Part shown: positions 8,120 through 16,797 of the stretch, one piece after another
Layout of the letters: every line of letters begins with the position of its first letter
Position numbering within the stretch: position 1 is the stretch's first letter
DNA from: Coriobacteriales bacterium
GTDB lineage: Bacteria; Actinomycetota; Coriobacteriia; Coriobacteriales; UBA8131
Direction: 5' to 3'
DNA: 64,000 bases
NCBI GenBank assembly: GCA_031282405.1
Contig: JAITDU010000014.1
Span: forward strand, 28,926-92,925
Notes under the pieces: generated by a model
The model's input: only the letters and a program-made list of their open reading frames with translations
Databases searched by the model: none
What the model was told of the DNA's origin: nothing
Position numbers and translations under genes: made by a program

Positions 8120-9511
8120 CTATTCCTGGATACCGGGCAGGTGGGGGATGCTCGCAAAGCTGCGCTCAAGGTCGGCGTCGGTGGGTAGATAGTCACTCAT
8201 CGTGCCGTCCAGATAGCTGCCATAGGCCGCCAGGTCCAGTGAGCCGTTGCCGGTCAACCCAAACAAAATGGTCTTTTCCTCGCTACTCTCTTTGCACGCA
8301 AGCGCCTCGTCAATGGCCACACGCACGGCATGGGCACTCTCCGGCGCCGGCAGTGTGCCTTCGGAGCGGGCAAAGGTAAGGGCCGCCTCAAACACCGAGG
8401 TCTGCTCCACAGCTCGGGCCTCGTCCAAAAAGCCGTCATGGTAGAGTTGCGACAAGATAGGGCTCATACCGTGATAGCGCAGTCCACCGGCATGATTGGC
8501 AGAGGGCATAAACGCGTGGCCCAATGTGTACATCTTCGCCAGCGGTGTCACCTGACCCAGATCGCAAAAGTCATAGGCAAAGCGGCCGCGTGTCATTGAC
8601 GGACACGAAGTCGGCTCCACGGCGATAAAGTACGGGGCCTGCCGCCCAGCCAGCCTATCGGCCATATACGGTGCCATAAGACCGCCCAGATTAGAGCCGC
8701 CGCCGGCGCAACCGATCAGGATATCGGGATATTCATCCAGCTTATCCAGGGCCGCCTTGGCTTCCAGACCTACCACCGACTGGTGCAAAAGTACCTGATT
8801 GAGCACGCTGCCCAGCACATAACGCCGACCCTGGCTGCTTACGGCCCGTTCTACGGCCTCAGAGATGGCCGTGCCCAAAGACCCCAACGAGTCCGGGTCG
8901 TCAGCGAGCATCTTTTTGCCTATCTCGGTGGTGTTTGAGGGCGAGGCCACGATGTTGGCTCCATAGGTCTGCATGATTATCTTACGGTACGGCTTTTGCT
9001 CAAACGACACCTTGACCATATAGACATCCAGTTCCAGACCAAAGTAGACGCAGGCCATAGACATGGCGGTGCCCCATTGTCCGGCCCCTGTCTCGGTAGT
9101 TAGTCCCACCAGGCCCTGATCTTTGCCATAAAACGCCTGGGCGATGGCCGAGTTGAGCTTGTGGCTGCCACTGGTGTTCCCGCCTTCATACTTGTAGTAG
9201 ATCTTAGCCGGGGTATCGAGCACCTTCTCCAGGTAATAGGCCCGGATCAACGGAGAAGGCCTATACATCCGATAAAAGTCCAGCACCGGCCCGGGGATGT
9301 CGATGTAGCGATCTGTGCCGTTAAGTTCCTGTTTGGCAAGCTCCGTGCAAAATACCGGCTCCAAATCGCCCAGCTCCACCGGTTGCAGCTTGCCCGGATG
9401 CAGCATCGGTGCCACGTCGGTCGACATGTCGGCTCGCACGTTGTAGTACTGCCGCGGGATCTCCTCTTCGCTCAGATAGACCTTATACGGCTCGTTCATA
9501 TTCTTGCTCAT
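8120..9511 (-). CDS. trpB: Tryptophan synthase beta chain, TrpB2 type
   Basis: PLP enzyme making tryptophan from indole and serine. It belongs to the longer TrpB2 subgroup: about 463 residues, the N-terminal motif RPSPLIRAYYLEK, and the PLP lysine (about residue 118) in EGGNTSGSHKLNSA. ETGAGQWG and the glycine-rich phosphate loop IGCAGGGSN follow. The ATG at 9511 is chosen because GAGGAGAG precedes it at the right distance; an upstream in-frame ATG at 9550 has no such site. The gene stands alone without trpA, as is common for TrpB2, which often salvages indole. A tryptophan T-box lies directly upstream, so it should be induced when charged tRNA-Trp falls. Confidence 0.95.
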   Translation of the reverse strand: MSKNMNEPYKVYLSEEEIPRQYYNVRADMSTDVAPMLHPGKLQPVELGDLEPVFCTELAKQELNGTDRYIDIPGPVLDFYRMYRPSPLIRAYYLEKVLDTPAKIYYKYEGGNTSGSHKLNSAIAQAFYGKDQGLVGLTTETGAGQWGTAMSMACVYFGLELDVYMVKVSFEQKPYRKIIMQTYGANIVASPSNTTEIGKKMLADDPDSLGSLGTAISEAVERAVSSQGRRYVLGSVLNQVLLHQSVVGLEAKAALDKLDEYPDILIGCAGGGSNLGGLMAPYMADRLAGRQAPYFIAVEPTSCPSMTRGRFAYDFCDLGQVTPLAKMYTLGHAFMPSANHAGGLRYHGMSPILSQLYHDGFLDEARAVEQTSVFEAALTFARSEGTLPAPESAHAVRVAIDEALACKESSEEKTILFGLTGNGSLDLAAYGSYLDGTMSDYLPTDADLERSFASIPHLPGIQE

Positions 9512-9710
9512 GCTCTCTCCTCTCTTTGGGTTTGGCCACTGTGATCTCAACCCACTCGGTGGCCCTGGCCTTTCGATGGCCTTGGCCTGCTCGCCTGAAA
9601 CAGTGCTTCAGGCATTGGTTATCAGGGGAGAAACGAGTGTCTCAGACGTGTGACACATCTGTTTTGAGGCCACTTCAAGTCTGCAAATCTCTGCATCGAG
9701 CCTGCTGAGA

Positions 9711-9860
9711 CAATAAAAAAAGCCCATGTCTCCCACATACAAAAAATGCGGGGACAAGAGCTTGATACTCCTGCGGTGCCACCTCGCTTGACGAAACAAA
9801 TCGTCCACTCATGAGACGCTAACACGCCTCTGTCCGATAACGGGGACTGCCGTCTGTGAC
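9711..9860 (-). promoter_or_regulatory. T-box riboswitch leader of trpB (predicted tryptophan specific)
   Basis: Read on the minus strand, 9771-9784 gives GAGGTGGCACCGCAG, the T-box signature (consensus AGGGTGGNACCGCG). Its bulge UGGC would pair with a GCCA acceptor end. Bacterial tRNA-Trp has discriminator G, so this matches. Upstream on the same strand are a small stem (GACGA/TCGTC) and another hairpin (GAGGCG/CGTCTC). A TGG triplet (9807-9805) near them could be the specifier, but I cannot place stem I securely. A strong terminator follows immediately. The leader precedes trpB by about 200 bases. Confidence 0.8.
9714..9763 (-). terminator. Attenuator hairpin of the trpB T-box
   Basis: On the minus strand, AAGCTCTTGTCCCCGCAT pairs with ATGTGGGAGACATGGGCTT (a stem of about 16-18 pairs with two mismatches or one bulge, T-rich loop) and is followed by a run of six T. 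The left arm begins right after the T-box motif, so the antiterminator would compete with it, as in transcription-attenuating T-boxes. Confidence 0.8.
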
Positions 9861-10089
9861 TACTCGCTCGCGCTCACCACACAAGCACCAGTTTTTGCCC
9901 CAGCCCTCAAAGGCCCATTTGTCCGTTCGCTTTCTACCGGGTTTCCAGCATCTCCGGCTCTCTGCAAGTGCGCTGCGGACGTTACTTCCTTCTCAGCGGT
10001 TTAGTGGCATAGTAACACTTCGTCTCCGGTTTGCAAGTTCTCCTTGGCCACTGGCCGCGTTTTTGCCGCCGTTTACCCAACTTTGGCTT

Positions 10090-10095
10090 TATAAT
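10090..10095 (+). promoter_or_regulatory. -10 box ahead of the isochorismatase-like gene
   Basis: A perfect TATAAT at 10090-10095 would give a leader of about 150 bases. A -35-like TTGCCG lies at 10063 but the 21-base spacing is poor. The rest of 9861-10089 holds no gene that I can support. Confidence 0.4.
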
Positions 10096-10173
10096 GGGGA
10101 GAAACGAGCCATAACTCACCTAGGACCTGCAGCCCCACGCACGACCCGCACTGCTCGCTCGCGACCCGCAATT

Positions 10174-10233
10174 TGTACAAGACTCACGCTGCCTGCACAA
10201 GACCCACACTGACTGTACAAGATCCGCAACCCC
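10174..10233. repeat. Three tandem 20-bp repeats in the leader of the hydrolase gene
   Basis: Units begin at 10174, 10194 and 10214 with TGTACAAGAC, TGCACAAGAC and TGTACAAGAT. The rest of each unit is more degenerate (CTCACGCTGCC-like). The TGTACA core is palindromic. The exact 20-base spacing, about two helical turns, puts the cores on the same DNA face between the promoter and the start codon, as expected for repeated operator sites. This is an inference. Confidence 0.7.
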
Positions 10234-10251
10234 TACCGAAAGGAAAGCGCC

Positions 10252-10872
10252 ATGACCAGCATCACACCGATTCGCGACCCAAAGACTGACCACCTGCTTA
10301 CTCCCCAAAACGCCGCTGTCATCATCATCGATTACCAGCCCACGCAAATCCACTCGGTCAATTCCATCAACACCAGCGAGCTGATAAAAAATATCATTTT
10401 GGTCGCCCGGACCGCTAAGGCCTATCGTTTGCCCATCGTACTCTCGACGGTCAATGTTGCCAGCACGAGGAACCAGGAGACCGTCCCGCCGCTTAAACAG
10501 GAGCTTGAAGGTGTGCCCTCCTACGATCGCAGCAGCGTCAACTCCTGGGAGGATGCCGAATTCGTGGCAGCGGTCAAAGCTACAGGGCGCAAAAAGCTTA
10601 TCATGTGTGCGTTGTGGACCGAGGTCTGTCTGGCGCTGCCTGCCCTCGATGCTTTGAAAGAAGGCTATGAGGTCTATCCGGTAGTCGATGCTATCGGCGG
10701 TACCAGCACGCTGGCCCATGAGACCGCACTGCGCAGAATCGAGCAGGCAGGAGCCCAGCTTACGACGATCCCCCAGCTTGTCTGCGAACTCCAACGCGAT
10801 TGGAATCGTAGCGAAACCGTTGAGGAGTACCTCGATCTGATGTTCGCCGCCGGTGCCTTTGTGGGCTTGTAA
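10252..10872 (+). CDS. Isochorismatase-family cysteine hydrolase (YcaC-like)
   Basis: The 206-residue single-domain protein has the alpha/beta cysteine-hydrolase triad pattern. Asp27 sits in AAVIIIDYQP, and a putative nucleophile Cys126 sits in ALWTEVCLALPALDAL, with GYEVYPVVDAIGGTS after it. That layout is closest to YcaC-like hydrolases rather than true isochorismatases. The substrate cannot be read from the sequence; nicotinamide-like or carbamoyl amides are possibilities. The start has AAAGGAAA at the usual distance. It is monocistronic, and its leader carries three 20-bp repeats that may be operators. Confidence 0.85.
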   Translation: MTSITPIRDPKTDHLLTPQNAAVIIIDYQPTQIHSVNSINTSELIKNIILVARTAKAYRLPIVLSTVNVASTRNQETVPPLKQELEGVPSYDRSSVNSWEDAEFVAAVKATGRKKLIMCALWTEVCLALPALDALKEGYEVYPVVDAIGGTSTLAHETALRRIEQAGAQLTTIPQLVCELQRDWNRSETVEEYLDLMFAAGAFVGL

Positions 10873-10947
10873 AGCCAGTCGGTAAAACCAGTCGGTAGGG
10901 TCCGCTGCGCAAATCTGCGGTTTTCTCCTCGTTATGGCTCAGGTTTT

Positions 10948-10956
10948 TGCTATTAT
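10948..10956 (+). promoter_or_regulatory. Extended -10 promoter of the surface protein gene at 11068
   Basis: TGCTATTAT (extended -10, hexamer 10951-10956) starts a leader of about 110 bases. The leader contains an 11-codon open frame at 10984 (MSVPCRGQRLG) preceded by GGGAGGG. Whether that peptide is made is unknown. Confidence 0.35.
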
Positions 10957-11067
10957 GGACGAGTAAGCATTGGGAGGGCACTGGATGAGCGTGCCATGTC
11001 GTGGTCAGCGGCTCGGTTAACGCGTATCACGTCTGAAGACCTCAAAGCGGTTCATCGAGAATAGAGT

Positions 11068-12705
11068 ATGAGTACAACACGTGTTCGGGCGATAATAGCT
11101 ATCGGGTTGGTGGTGCTGGTCTTTGGCATCATCGCCATCTTGGCGTTTCAGGCTGCCTCACTCAGGGTCTTTCGCGAGGTATCAGAGTACAGCAGGAACT
11201 TCTCCACGACGGTTACGCTGATAAACTCGAACACGGGCATCTATCAGGAGCGCGACTACTATGTGGCTACCTCGTATGACCTCAGCGTGCCCGACAATGG
11301 CCTGATAGTCTTAAATCCCATACAAAAACTCCCTCAGGAAACAACACTGCCAAGCCTGCAGTCGGCTGTGTACTCTGTGGAAAATAACACCGAACGTTCG
11401 CTCAATTTACGCCTGACGAACTCGCGACGCACCGAGGAGCGTTCCGGCCAGGCACCGCCTGCCACCTACCTGGGCCTTTCGTTTACTTCCGCGACCCAGC
11501 GGGGCAGTTGGCAGGCCACGACATTGTTTAACAACAATTCAGAAGGCGAGTTGGTCGACAGTGCCCTGCTGTTCGGCTCAGCTTCGGCTACCCAGACCAC
11601 TGTCTGGCGCGGGCGCACCTCGCTCTACCTTTTGGACGGTGGCCTTACCCTGCATGCGGCAGCGATTCTGCCGGGTGTCGACATCTTGAATGACACCGGC
11701 GCAGAGGGCCAGGCAACGGCTGTTATCTACAGCACGAGGGCGCTGTCCATTGGTGGGATTATGACAGAGGATCAGGACAGAGAGGCCGCTGCTGCCATTG
11801 ACGATGCGTCGACGGAATCTTTGCGCGTGGATCAAGGGATTATAGAAGCGAGTGAAGCGAGTGCTAATATACTCGTACCCGGGACTGCTGCTTTGGCCAT
11901 GGATACCGATATGCGTATTACGGGCACAGACATTCTGTTGGTGGCTCCCGCTGGCACTCGGCCGCGCTCCACGTTGCGTGCTCCCGCCGCTCACACAGAT
12001 GCCCAGTCCACAGAAGATCTGCAGGAAAGTACAGCCCCACACTCCGGCAACAACCTTACCGTGAGCGGCGGGGTGATTGGCGTGGGCACGCGTTGCACCC
12101 TCACCATCGGCCCGGATGCAAACGGCCTGGGCAGCGTGGAGTTATCGCCGCGCTCGCTTATTGTCGATGGCGGCACATTGATCATTGAGCCTGCCGACGC
12201 GGGGGCCATAACCATCAACTCCGACATACAGGTGCGCAACGGTGGCAGACTGGTCATAGGCGAGGGTGCCACGATTAACGGCAACATTTACGCCTTTGGT
12301 GGCGGCACGGTGGAAGTGAACGGCTCATTCAAGTTATACGGACATCAGGTTGGTTTTGACGAGGGGAGCGTCCCCGGCGGCATCTTCATCCTTGCTGACA
12401 ACAGCACGGACGAAGATGGTGCTATTCTTGGGCTGGGCTATTTTACCGCGAAGATACTATGGATGATTGACGGCAGCGACGGCAGTAATCTTATCATCAA
12501 ATCGCGCGCGGTACACTTTCTCTCTACGGCCGCTCCGCCCGGCTATCCTTTGATGTACAACGAGTACTCCTGTCCGGATTCCGCAACGTCGAGTCACCTG
12601 TGTGAGCATTTTGGCGTAGCCGAGGGTCTGACTGCTCCTGCTGTGATTGTGGATTTCTCTGACGATATGGCTGTCATAGAATCGTTCAGGAGCGCGTCGT
12701 CTTAA
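11068..12705 (+). CDS. Membrane-anchored beta-repeat surface protein next to the pilus operon, unrecognised
   Basis: A single N-terminal membrane segment (about residues 8-28) is followed by a 515-residue extracytoplasmic region. Residues 345-445 contain short repeated beta-strand units rich in Gly, Asn and Ile (VDGGTLIIEP, VRNGGRLVIGEGATINGNIYAFG), resembling bactofilin or right-handed beta-helix repeats. The protein shares three ordered blocks with the product of 20509-22539: VIYSTRALSIGG, TDMRITGTDILL, and a terminal Cys motif (CPDSATSSHLCEHF). I infer that the two are paralogues with a common role at the cell surface or pilus. The gene has its own promoter and ends about 150 bases before the pilC promoter. 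No known family assigned. Confidence 0.75.
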   Translation: MSTTRVRAIIAIGLVVLVFGIIAILAFQAASLRVFREVSEYSRNFSTTVTLINSNTGIYQERDYYVATSYDLSVPDNGLIVLNPIQKLPQETTLPSLQSAVYSVENNTERSLNLRLTNSRRTEERSGQAPPATYLGLSFTSATQRGSWQATTLFNNNSEGELVDSALLFGSASATQTTVWRGRTSLYLLDGGLTLHAAAILPGVDILNDTGAEGQATAVIYSTRALSIGGIMTEDQDREAAAAIDDASTESLRVDQGIIEASEASANILVPGTAALAMDTDMRITGTDILLVAPAGTRPRSTLRAPAAHTDAQSTEDLQESTAPHSGNNLTVSGGVIGVGTRCTLTIGPDANGLGSVELSPRSLIVDGGTLIIEPADAGAITINSDIQVRNGGRLVIGEGATINGNIYAFGGGTVEVNGSFKLYGHQVGFDEGSVPGGIFILADNSTDEDGAILGLGYFTAKILWMIDGSDGSNLIIKSRAVHFLSTAAPPGYPLMYNEYSCPDSATSSHLCEHFGVAEGLTAPAVIVDFSDDMAVIESFRSASS

Positions 12706-12851
12706 ATGAAGGGGAGGCCAGAACGTTATATGTGCATGATCGGCGGTATAATCAAAACGGCCCCTAAAACGGCTCCTGGGGGTAAAAGATCCAAAATAGC
12801 CGATAAACTGACAAAAAATTTGGATATTTTGTATGGACAGACAGGTGGTTA

Positions 12852-12860
12852 TGCTATAAT
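12852..12860 (+). promoter_or_regulatory. Promoter of the pil operon
   Basis: TGCTATAAT is an extended -10 with a perfect hexamer (12855-12860). TGGACA at 12834-12839 could be a -35 box, though the spacing of 15 is short. The pilC start at 12924 lies about 57 bases after the expected start of transcription. Confidence 0.55.
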
Positions 12861-12923
12861 ACGGGTCGTTGTCAAAGAAGGAAGCCCCGAAAAACGTAGT
12901 ATAATCACAGAAGAAGGGCTGTA

Positions 12924-14108
12924 ATGTCATTGTATAAATATACTGCTGTCACCTTGGATGGGAGCCGCAGGAACGGTATGCTGGAGGCCAACAGCGAGTC
13001 GCAGCTCAGTCAGATACTGAGCCAAAACGGACTGTTCCTTACTTCCAGCAAGGTATCGGAGCAAGGTGCCAGCAAGGTCAGACTGAAGATCTTGGAGGTC
13101 GCAGACTTTTGCCGGCAGTTAGCTGCCATGCTGTCGTCTGGCATTACGCTCATCAGGGCTATGCAGATAATCGAAGCCCGCGATGCTAAGCCTTACGTCA
13201 AAAAAGTTTATGGAGAGGTCATCGAGGAACTCAGGCGTGGCTCTACGCTTTCAGAGTCCATGCAAAAGCAGGGCAAGGCCTTCCCCGAACTGCTCATCAA
13301 CATGATTCGAGCGGGCGAAAACTCCGGCGGCATCGATACCACGGCCGAAAAGATGGCCATTACGTACGATAAACAGCATAGACTCAACTCCAAGCTTCGC
13401 TCGGCCAGCGTCTATCCCATCATCTTGGTGGTGTTAATCATCGCGGTCATTATCATCCTGTTCACGTTTGTCATGCCGCAATTCTCCGGCCTCTTTCAAG
13501 ATATGGAGTTGCCGGTACCTACACAGATCATGATGGCGATCTCGACATTTCTTACCACGTACTGGTTGTTTGTCATTATCGGCCTCGTTGCGTGCGTAGC
13601 TGCCATCATCATTATATTCCGACAGCCCAAACCCAAACTGTTCTGGCATAAACGCAAACTCAAGCTACCGATGTTTGGCAAACTCCTGCGCATTATTTAT
13701 ACGGCCCGCTTTGCCCGCACTTTAGCCTCGCTGTATGTGGCCGGTATTCCGATGATCCAGGCTTTGACCATTGGGCGCAACACGGTGGGCAATGCCTATA
13801 TTGAGGCGCAGTTCGAAAATGTGATAAACGAACTGGGTAACGGGCGCACACTGTCGCAGTCTTTGGGCACGGTCGACGGTTTTGACACGAAGCTCTACTC
13901 CACGATATCCATTGGTGAGGAGAGCGGGCGCTTGGAACAGATGCTGGACAGTGTCTCTGATCAATACGATTATGAAGCCGAAATGGCCACTCAACGCCTT
14001 GTCTCGATGTTGGAGCCTATCATGATAATTATTATGGCTGTCGTGGTCTGTGCCGTCATCGTCTCGGTACTGTTGCCGATATTCCAGATGTACCAGAACA
14101 TCTCGTAG
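12924..14108 (+). CDS. pilC: Type IV pilus inner-membrane platform protein PilC (GspF family)
   Basis: Platform protein of the type IV pilus assembly machine, linking the ATPases to pilin extrusion. Two T2SF domains are visible: the first at about residues 55-180 (DFCRQLAAMLSSGITLIRAM, ENSGGIDTTAEKMA), the second at about 255-380 (FARTLASLYVAGIPMIQAL, GEESGRLEQMLDSVSD). Membrane spans lie near 160-185, 205-230 and at the C terminus. Length (394) is standard. AAGGG precedes the ATG by 6 bases. First gene of pilCMNOBT, an order different from the usual pilB-pilT-pilC. Confidence 0.95.
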   Translation: MSLYKYTAVTLDGSRRNGMLEANSESQLSQILSQNGLFLTSSKVSEQGASKVRLKILEVADFCRQLAAMLSSGITLIRAMQIIEARDAKPYVKKVYGEVIEELRRGSTLSESMQKQGKAFPELLINMIRAGENSGGIDTTAEKMAITYDKQHRLNSKLRSASVYPIILVVLIIAVIIILFTFVMPQFSGLFQDMELPVPTQIMMAISTFLTTYWLFVIIGLVACVAAIIIIFRQPKPKLFWHKRKLKLPMFGKLLRIIYTARFARTLASLYVAGIPMIQALTIGRNTVGNAYIEAQFENVINELGNGRTLSQSLGTVDGFDTKLYSTISIGEESGRLEQMLDSVSDQYDYEAEMATQRLVSMLEPIMIIIMAVVVCAVIVSVLLPIFQMYQNIS

Positions 14109-14120
14109 GAGGTAGCTGCT

Positions 14121-15062
14121 TTGGAAAACACATTTTATTGCTCTCCCGACAACCTCTGTCTGGTTATCGGCTCGGCGACTAAAGACAACATCCATGTGGA
14201 TGACTTCAGACAGATCCCCTTGCCTGAAGGAGCCATGATTAACGGTATCGTCACCGATGTTGACCTCATGACCGATTTTTTGGATACGATTGCTAAGGAA
14301 TTTGCCCTCCAGACCGAAGGTACTTCGGTAAATCCACTGCTCGCCAATCGGTCGACTATCGTCGTTCAGGCGAGCAATATCTTAACTAAGATACTGGAAG
14401 TACCGCCAGTAGACGAGGTGCAGGTGCGCGAGTTCATCAAACGCGAATTCACCCAGTATGCTGATGAGGCCGATACTCCGGATGAGTTGTTTGACTATAC
14501 GATCTTGAATCAGATTGGTCCGGGCGGCGGCGTGGAGGTCTTGGCAGCCAGTGCCGGACGTGAGTTGATTGATGATTACAACAGAGCCTTCTCTCAAGCT
14601 ACCTATAATGTCGAACAGATAGGCATTGGTGTCGAGTCGCTCATCAAACTCGTTAGTCTCCTTCCCGATCTTTTGGGTAAGACCTACCTGCTTGTTAACA
14701 CCGAGGCCTCTCGTCAGACCATCGCGATGTTTTTGGATGGTACATTCAGGCTGTATAACGGATACCGGCTCATCTCCGAGGCCGACAGCGATGCCTGGGT
14801 GGCCGAGGTTGGCCAAAATTTGGCTTCTATGTTGCAATTTAACCGGGCTCAACGAGGTCAGACCGAACTCTCGCAGGCATTTTTCTCTGGATTGAGCCCG
14901 ACTAATCTGGAAAAACTCAGAACTGACTTTGCGTATCTGGATATCCAGATTGAGCACTTCGATTTATCATCAATAATATCCGTGTCCAATAAGATTACAC
15001 CGGAGAGGCAGTTCAACCCGGGTGCCTTCCTCTTCAACCTAGGCGCACTGGTACGGCGCTGA
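14121..15062 (+). CDS. pilM: Type IV pilus assembly protein PilM-like
   Basis: Actin-like cytoplasmic protein that binds the N terminus of PilN and connects the assembly complex. Similarity is by context and pattern: an N-terminal ATPase-like fold, EVPPVDEVQVREFIKREFTQY as in PilM/GspL, and VEQIGIGVESLIKLV. The canonical nucleotide-binding signatures are weak. The start is a TTG at 14121 with AGGAGG upstream (14107-14112). Length is 313 residues, slightly short of the usual 350. It sits 12 bases after pilC. Confidence 0.75.
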   Translation: MENTFYCSPDNLCLVIGSATKDNIHVDDFRQIPLPEGAMINGIVTDVDLMTDFLDTIAKEFALQTEGTSVNPLLANRSTIVVQASNILTKILEVPPVDEVQVREFIKREFTQYADEADTPDELFDYTILNQIGPGGGVEVLAASAGRELIDDYNRAFSQATYNVEQIGIGVESLIKLVSLLPDLLGKTYLLVNTEASRQTIAMFLDGTFRLYNGYRLISEADSDAWVAEVGQNLASMLQFNRAQRGQTELSQAFFSGLSPTNLEKLRTDFAYLDIQIEHFDLSSIISVSNKITPERQFNPGAFLFNLGALVRR

Positions 15063-15086
15063 GAGACGGGAGCAAAAGGAGCAATA

Positions 15087-15848
15087 ATGGCAAAGTCCCT
15101 AAGACAAAAGGACATCAACTTCTTGGCTGTGCTGGATGGCCGTCGGGCTAAACGTGCGCTCAGCCCTCAGTCTTTCATCCTGCCTGGGGTGTTGGTGCTG
15201 GTAGTACTTGTAGGCTTGGGCGTGTTTACGTTCTTTCAAGTCAACACGATGCGGTTGAATTCGGAGTCAGATCAGATACAGACATATTTGAGCAGTGCCA
15301 CCACAGCGCGCGAACTCTCCGAGGCTCAGGCACTCAAAACCCAGGCCACAGACATGCAGGCCAAGGCGAGTAATGTGGCCACTCCCATGGATAATCTGGC
15401 CTCTTATCCGGAACTCACCCTCGGTATCCTTTATTCACTTATAGAGTTGGCCGGGGCTAATATCGAGATTACCGATATGCAATATACAAAGACTACCGGC
15501 ATTCTGCATTTTACGGCCTCAAGCGACTATGTGCTGTCCATACCGACCTTTGTAAGCCAGCTTCGCACCAGCGGCCTGTTTGCCTATGTCGAGTATACAG
15601 GCTATTCGGGTGGTGGCGCAGGTGGCGGTGGCCAACTCGCCGACTCAACAAATCGTGGTAGTTCTACAGATACTACCGGTACGAGCGGGGCCACGGGTGC
15701 CGGGGCCGGCGCTGCTGCGGCTGCGGTGTCCGAGCAGACTCCCACCTACAAATTTTCGTTGGAATGCGCGCTGATTCCGCCGCCTGCTCCAACCTCCTCA
15801 GGTACGCCTGCCGCAGTTCAGCCCTCTTCGCAGACCGGAGGTGAATAA
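15087..15848 (+). CDS. pilN: Type IV pilus assembly protein PilN-like, with low-complexity tail
   Basis: Bitopic protein forming the PilN/PilO alignment subcomplex. The short N terminus (AKSLRQKDINFLAVLDGRR) would bind PilM. One membrane segment follows (about 27-48), then a coiled region and a ferredoxin-like periplasmic domain (to about 172). After that comes a Gly/Thr/Ala-rich stretch (about 173-215) not typical of PilN, and a Pro/Ser-rich end. An AAAAGGAG ribosome site precedes the ATG. The TAA stop overlaps the next ATG (TAATG), indicating coupling with pilO. Confidence 0.78.
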   Translation: MAKSLRQKDINFLAVLDGRRAKRALSPQSFILPGVLVLVVLVGLGVFTFFQVNTMRLNSESDQIQTYLSSATTARELSEAQALKTQATDMQAKASNVATPMDNLASYPELTLGILYSLIELAGANIEITDMQYTKTTGILHFTASSDYVLSIPTFVSQLRTSGLFAYVEYTGYSGGGAGGGGQLADSTNRGSSTDTTGTSGATGAGAGAAAAAVSEQTPTYKFSLECALIPPPAPTSSGTPAAVQPSSQTGGE

Positions 15849-16783
15849 TGGCTGAATCAACAACAACAACGGCCGAGCTGGTCAAACCACCTTCTCTTCC
15901 AAAAAGGATTCTGGAGAAGATCAAGGGTCTGAGTACGCGCGACAAGATTCTGGGCTTTGGACTTATCCTGGCGGCCATCATAGCAGCGCTGGTGTTTTTC
16001 CTCATACTGCCGGCCAACGAGCGCCTGGCAACTGCTCAGGTTAATTACAACGACCTCAAGAATCAAAAGAGCACGACCGAGACGACGATTGCCTCCAAAC
16101 CGACCAGTCAACAGCAATATGATCAGGCCAAGGTAAAATACGATGAATATATTGCCAAATACCAGGCCCCGATGCTGCCCGAAGATCTCGATCGACTCAT
16201 AACGACCTTTTTGACAGACTGTGGCTTTGAGACCACCTCGCTTACGCTTACTCCTGTTACGACCGAGAATACCTCGCCGTTTGTGCCAGGTTCGACCAGG
16301 TGGGTGTCGCCCACAGAAACGTCGACTTCTACCGCTGCGGGCGGCGCTGCGACCGCTCCCGGGGGAACGGTCTCTGGCTTAGCGGGCTCTGGGTCGACAA
16401 GCTCCTCGACAAGCTCCTCGAGATCAAGCTCTTCAGGAAGCGCGACCGCCGCTGACTCTTCTACCGCTGGTGAGGGTGTCGAAGATGCCGCCGCTGCCGC
16501 CGCTTCCGGCTCGTCTGCGCGTGCCGGCTCCACTAGTGCTTCTGCCACCCCGGCCGCCACTACATCACTTTTTGTCTACACGGTAGCCGTTTCGGTCACC
16601 GGCCCGACCGAGAGCTATCTCACGGTGCTTGAGCGCATCCAATCCCTCCCTTGGATTGATCTGCCCGATGCCACACCGGCGCTCATCGCGATGTCTGCGC
16701 AGGAAGAAGAGAGTGAATCCACAACGCTCACGCTTTCCTTCAAGATATACGTCCACCCCGACGCCACGTTCAAAACACCCTAA
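15848..16783 (+). CDS. pilO: Type IV pilus assembly protein PilO-like, with Ser/Ala-rich insert
   Basis: Partner of PilN. It has a cytoplasmic N terminus, one membrane segment (about residues 38-57, LILAAIIAALVFFLILP), a coiled coil (ERLATAQVNYNDLKNQKSTTE), and a ferredoxin-like domain split by an insert of roughly 100 residues (about 155-235) that is nearly all Ser, Ala, Gly and Thr. The second half (VSVTGPTESYLTVLERIQSLPW) matches the PilO C-terminal pattern. Similar low-complexity tracts occur in the neighbouring PilN, so they may be flexible wall-spanning linkers; this is an inference. Confidence 0.75.
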   Translation: MAESTTTTAELVKPPSLPKRILEKIKGLSTRDKILGFGLILAAIIAALVFFLILPANERLATAQVNYNDLKNQKSTTETTIASKPTSQQQYDQAKVKYDEYIAKYQAPMLPEDLDRLITTFLTDCGFETTSLTLTPVTTENTSPFVPGSTRWVSPTETSTSTAAGGAATAPGGTVSGLAGSGSTSSSTSSSRSSSSGSATAADSSTAGEGVEDAAAAAASGSSARAGSTSASATPAATTSLFVYTVAVSVTGPTESYLTVLERIQSLPWIDLPDATPALIAMSAQEEESESTTLTLSFKIYVHPDATFKTP

Positions 16784-16797
16784 GGAGAAAGACACAC

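Noticed and set aside
10120..10794. Antisense frame opposite the isochorismatase-like gene
   Set aside because: Shadow of a clear plus-strand gene; no ribosome site or motifs.
10890..10930. Possible terminator after the isochorismatase-like gene (CCGC...GCGG then TTTT)
   Set aside because: Only a four-base stem could be drawn, too weak to call.
12706..12924. 72-codon frame between the surface protein and pilC
   Set aside because: It contains the pilC promoter, has no recognisable pattern, and its only support is position; treated as non-coding leader.
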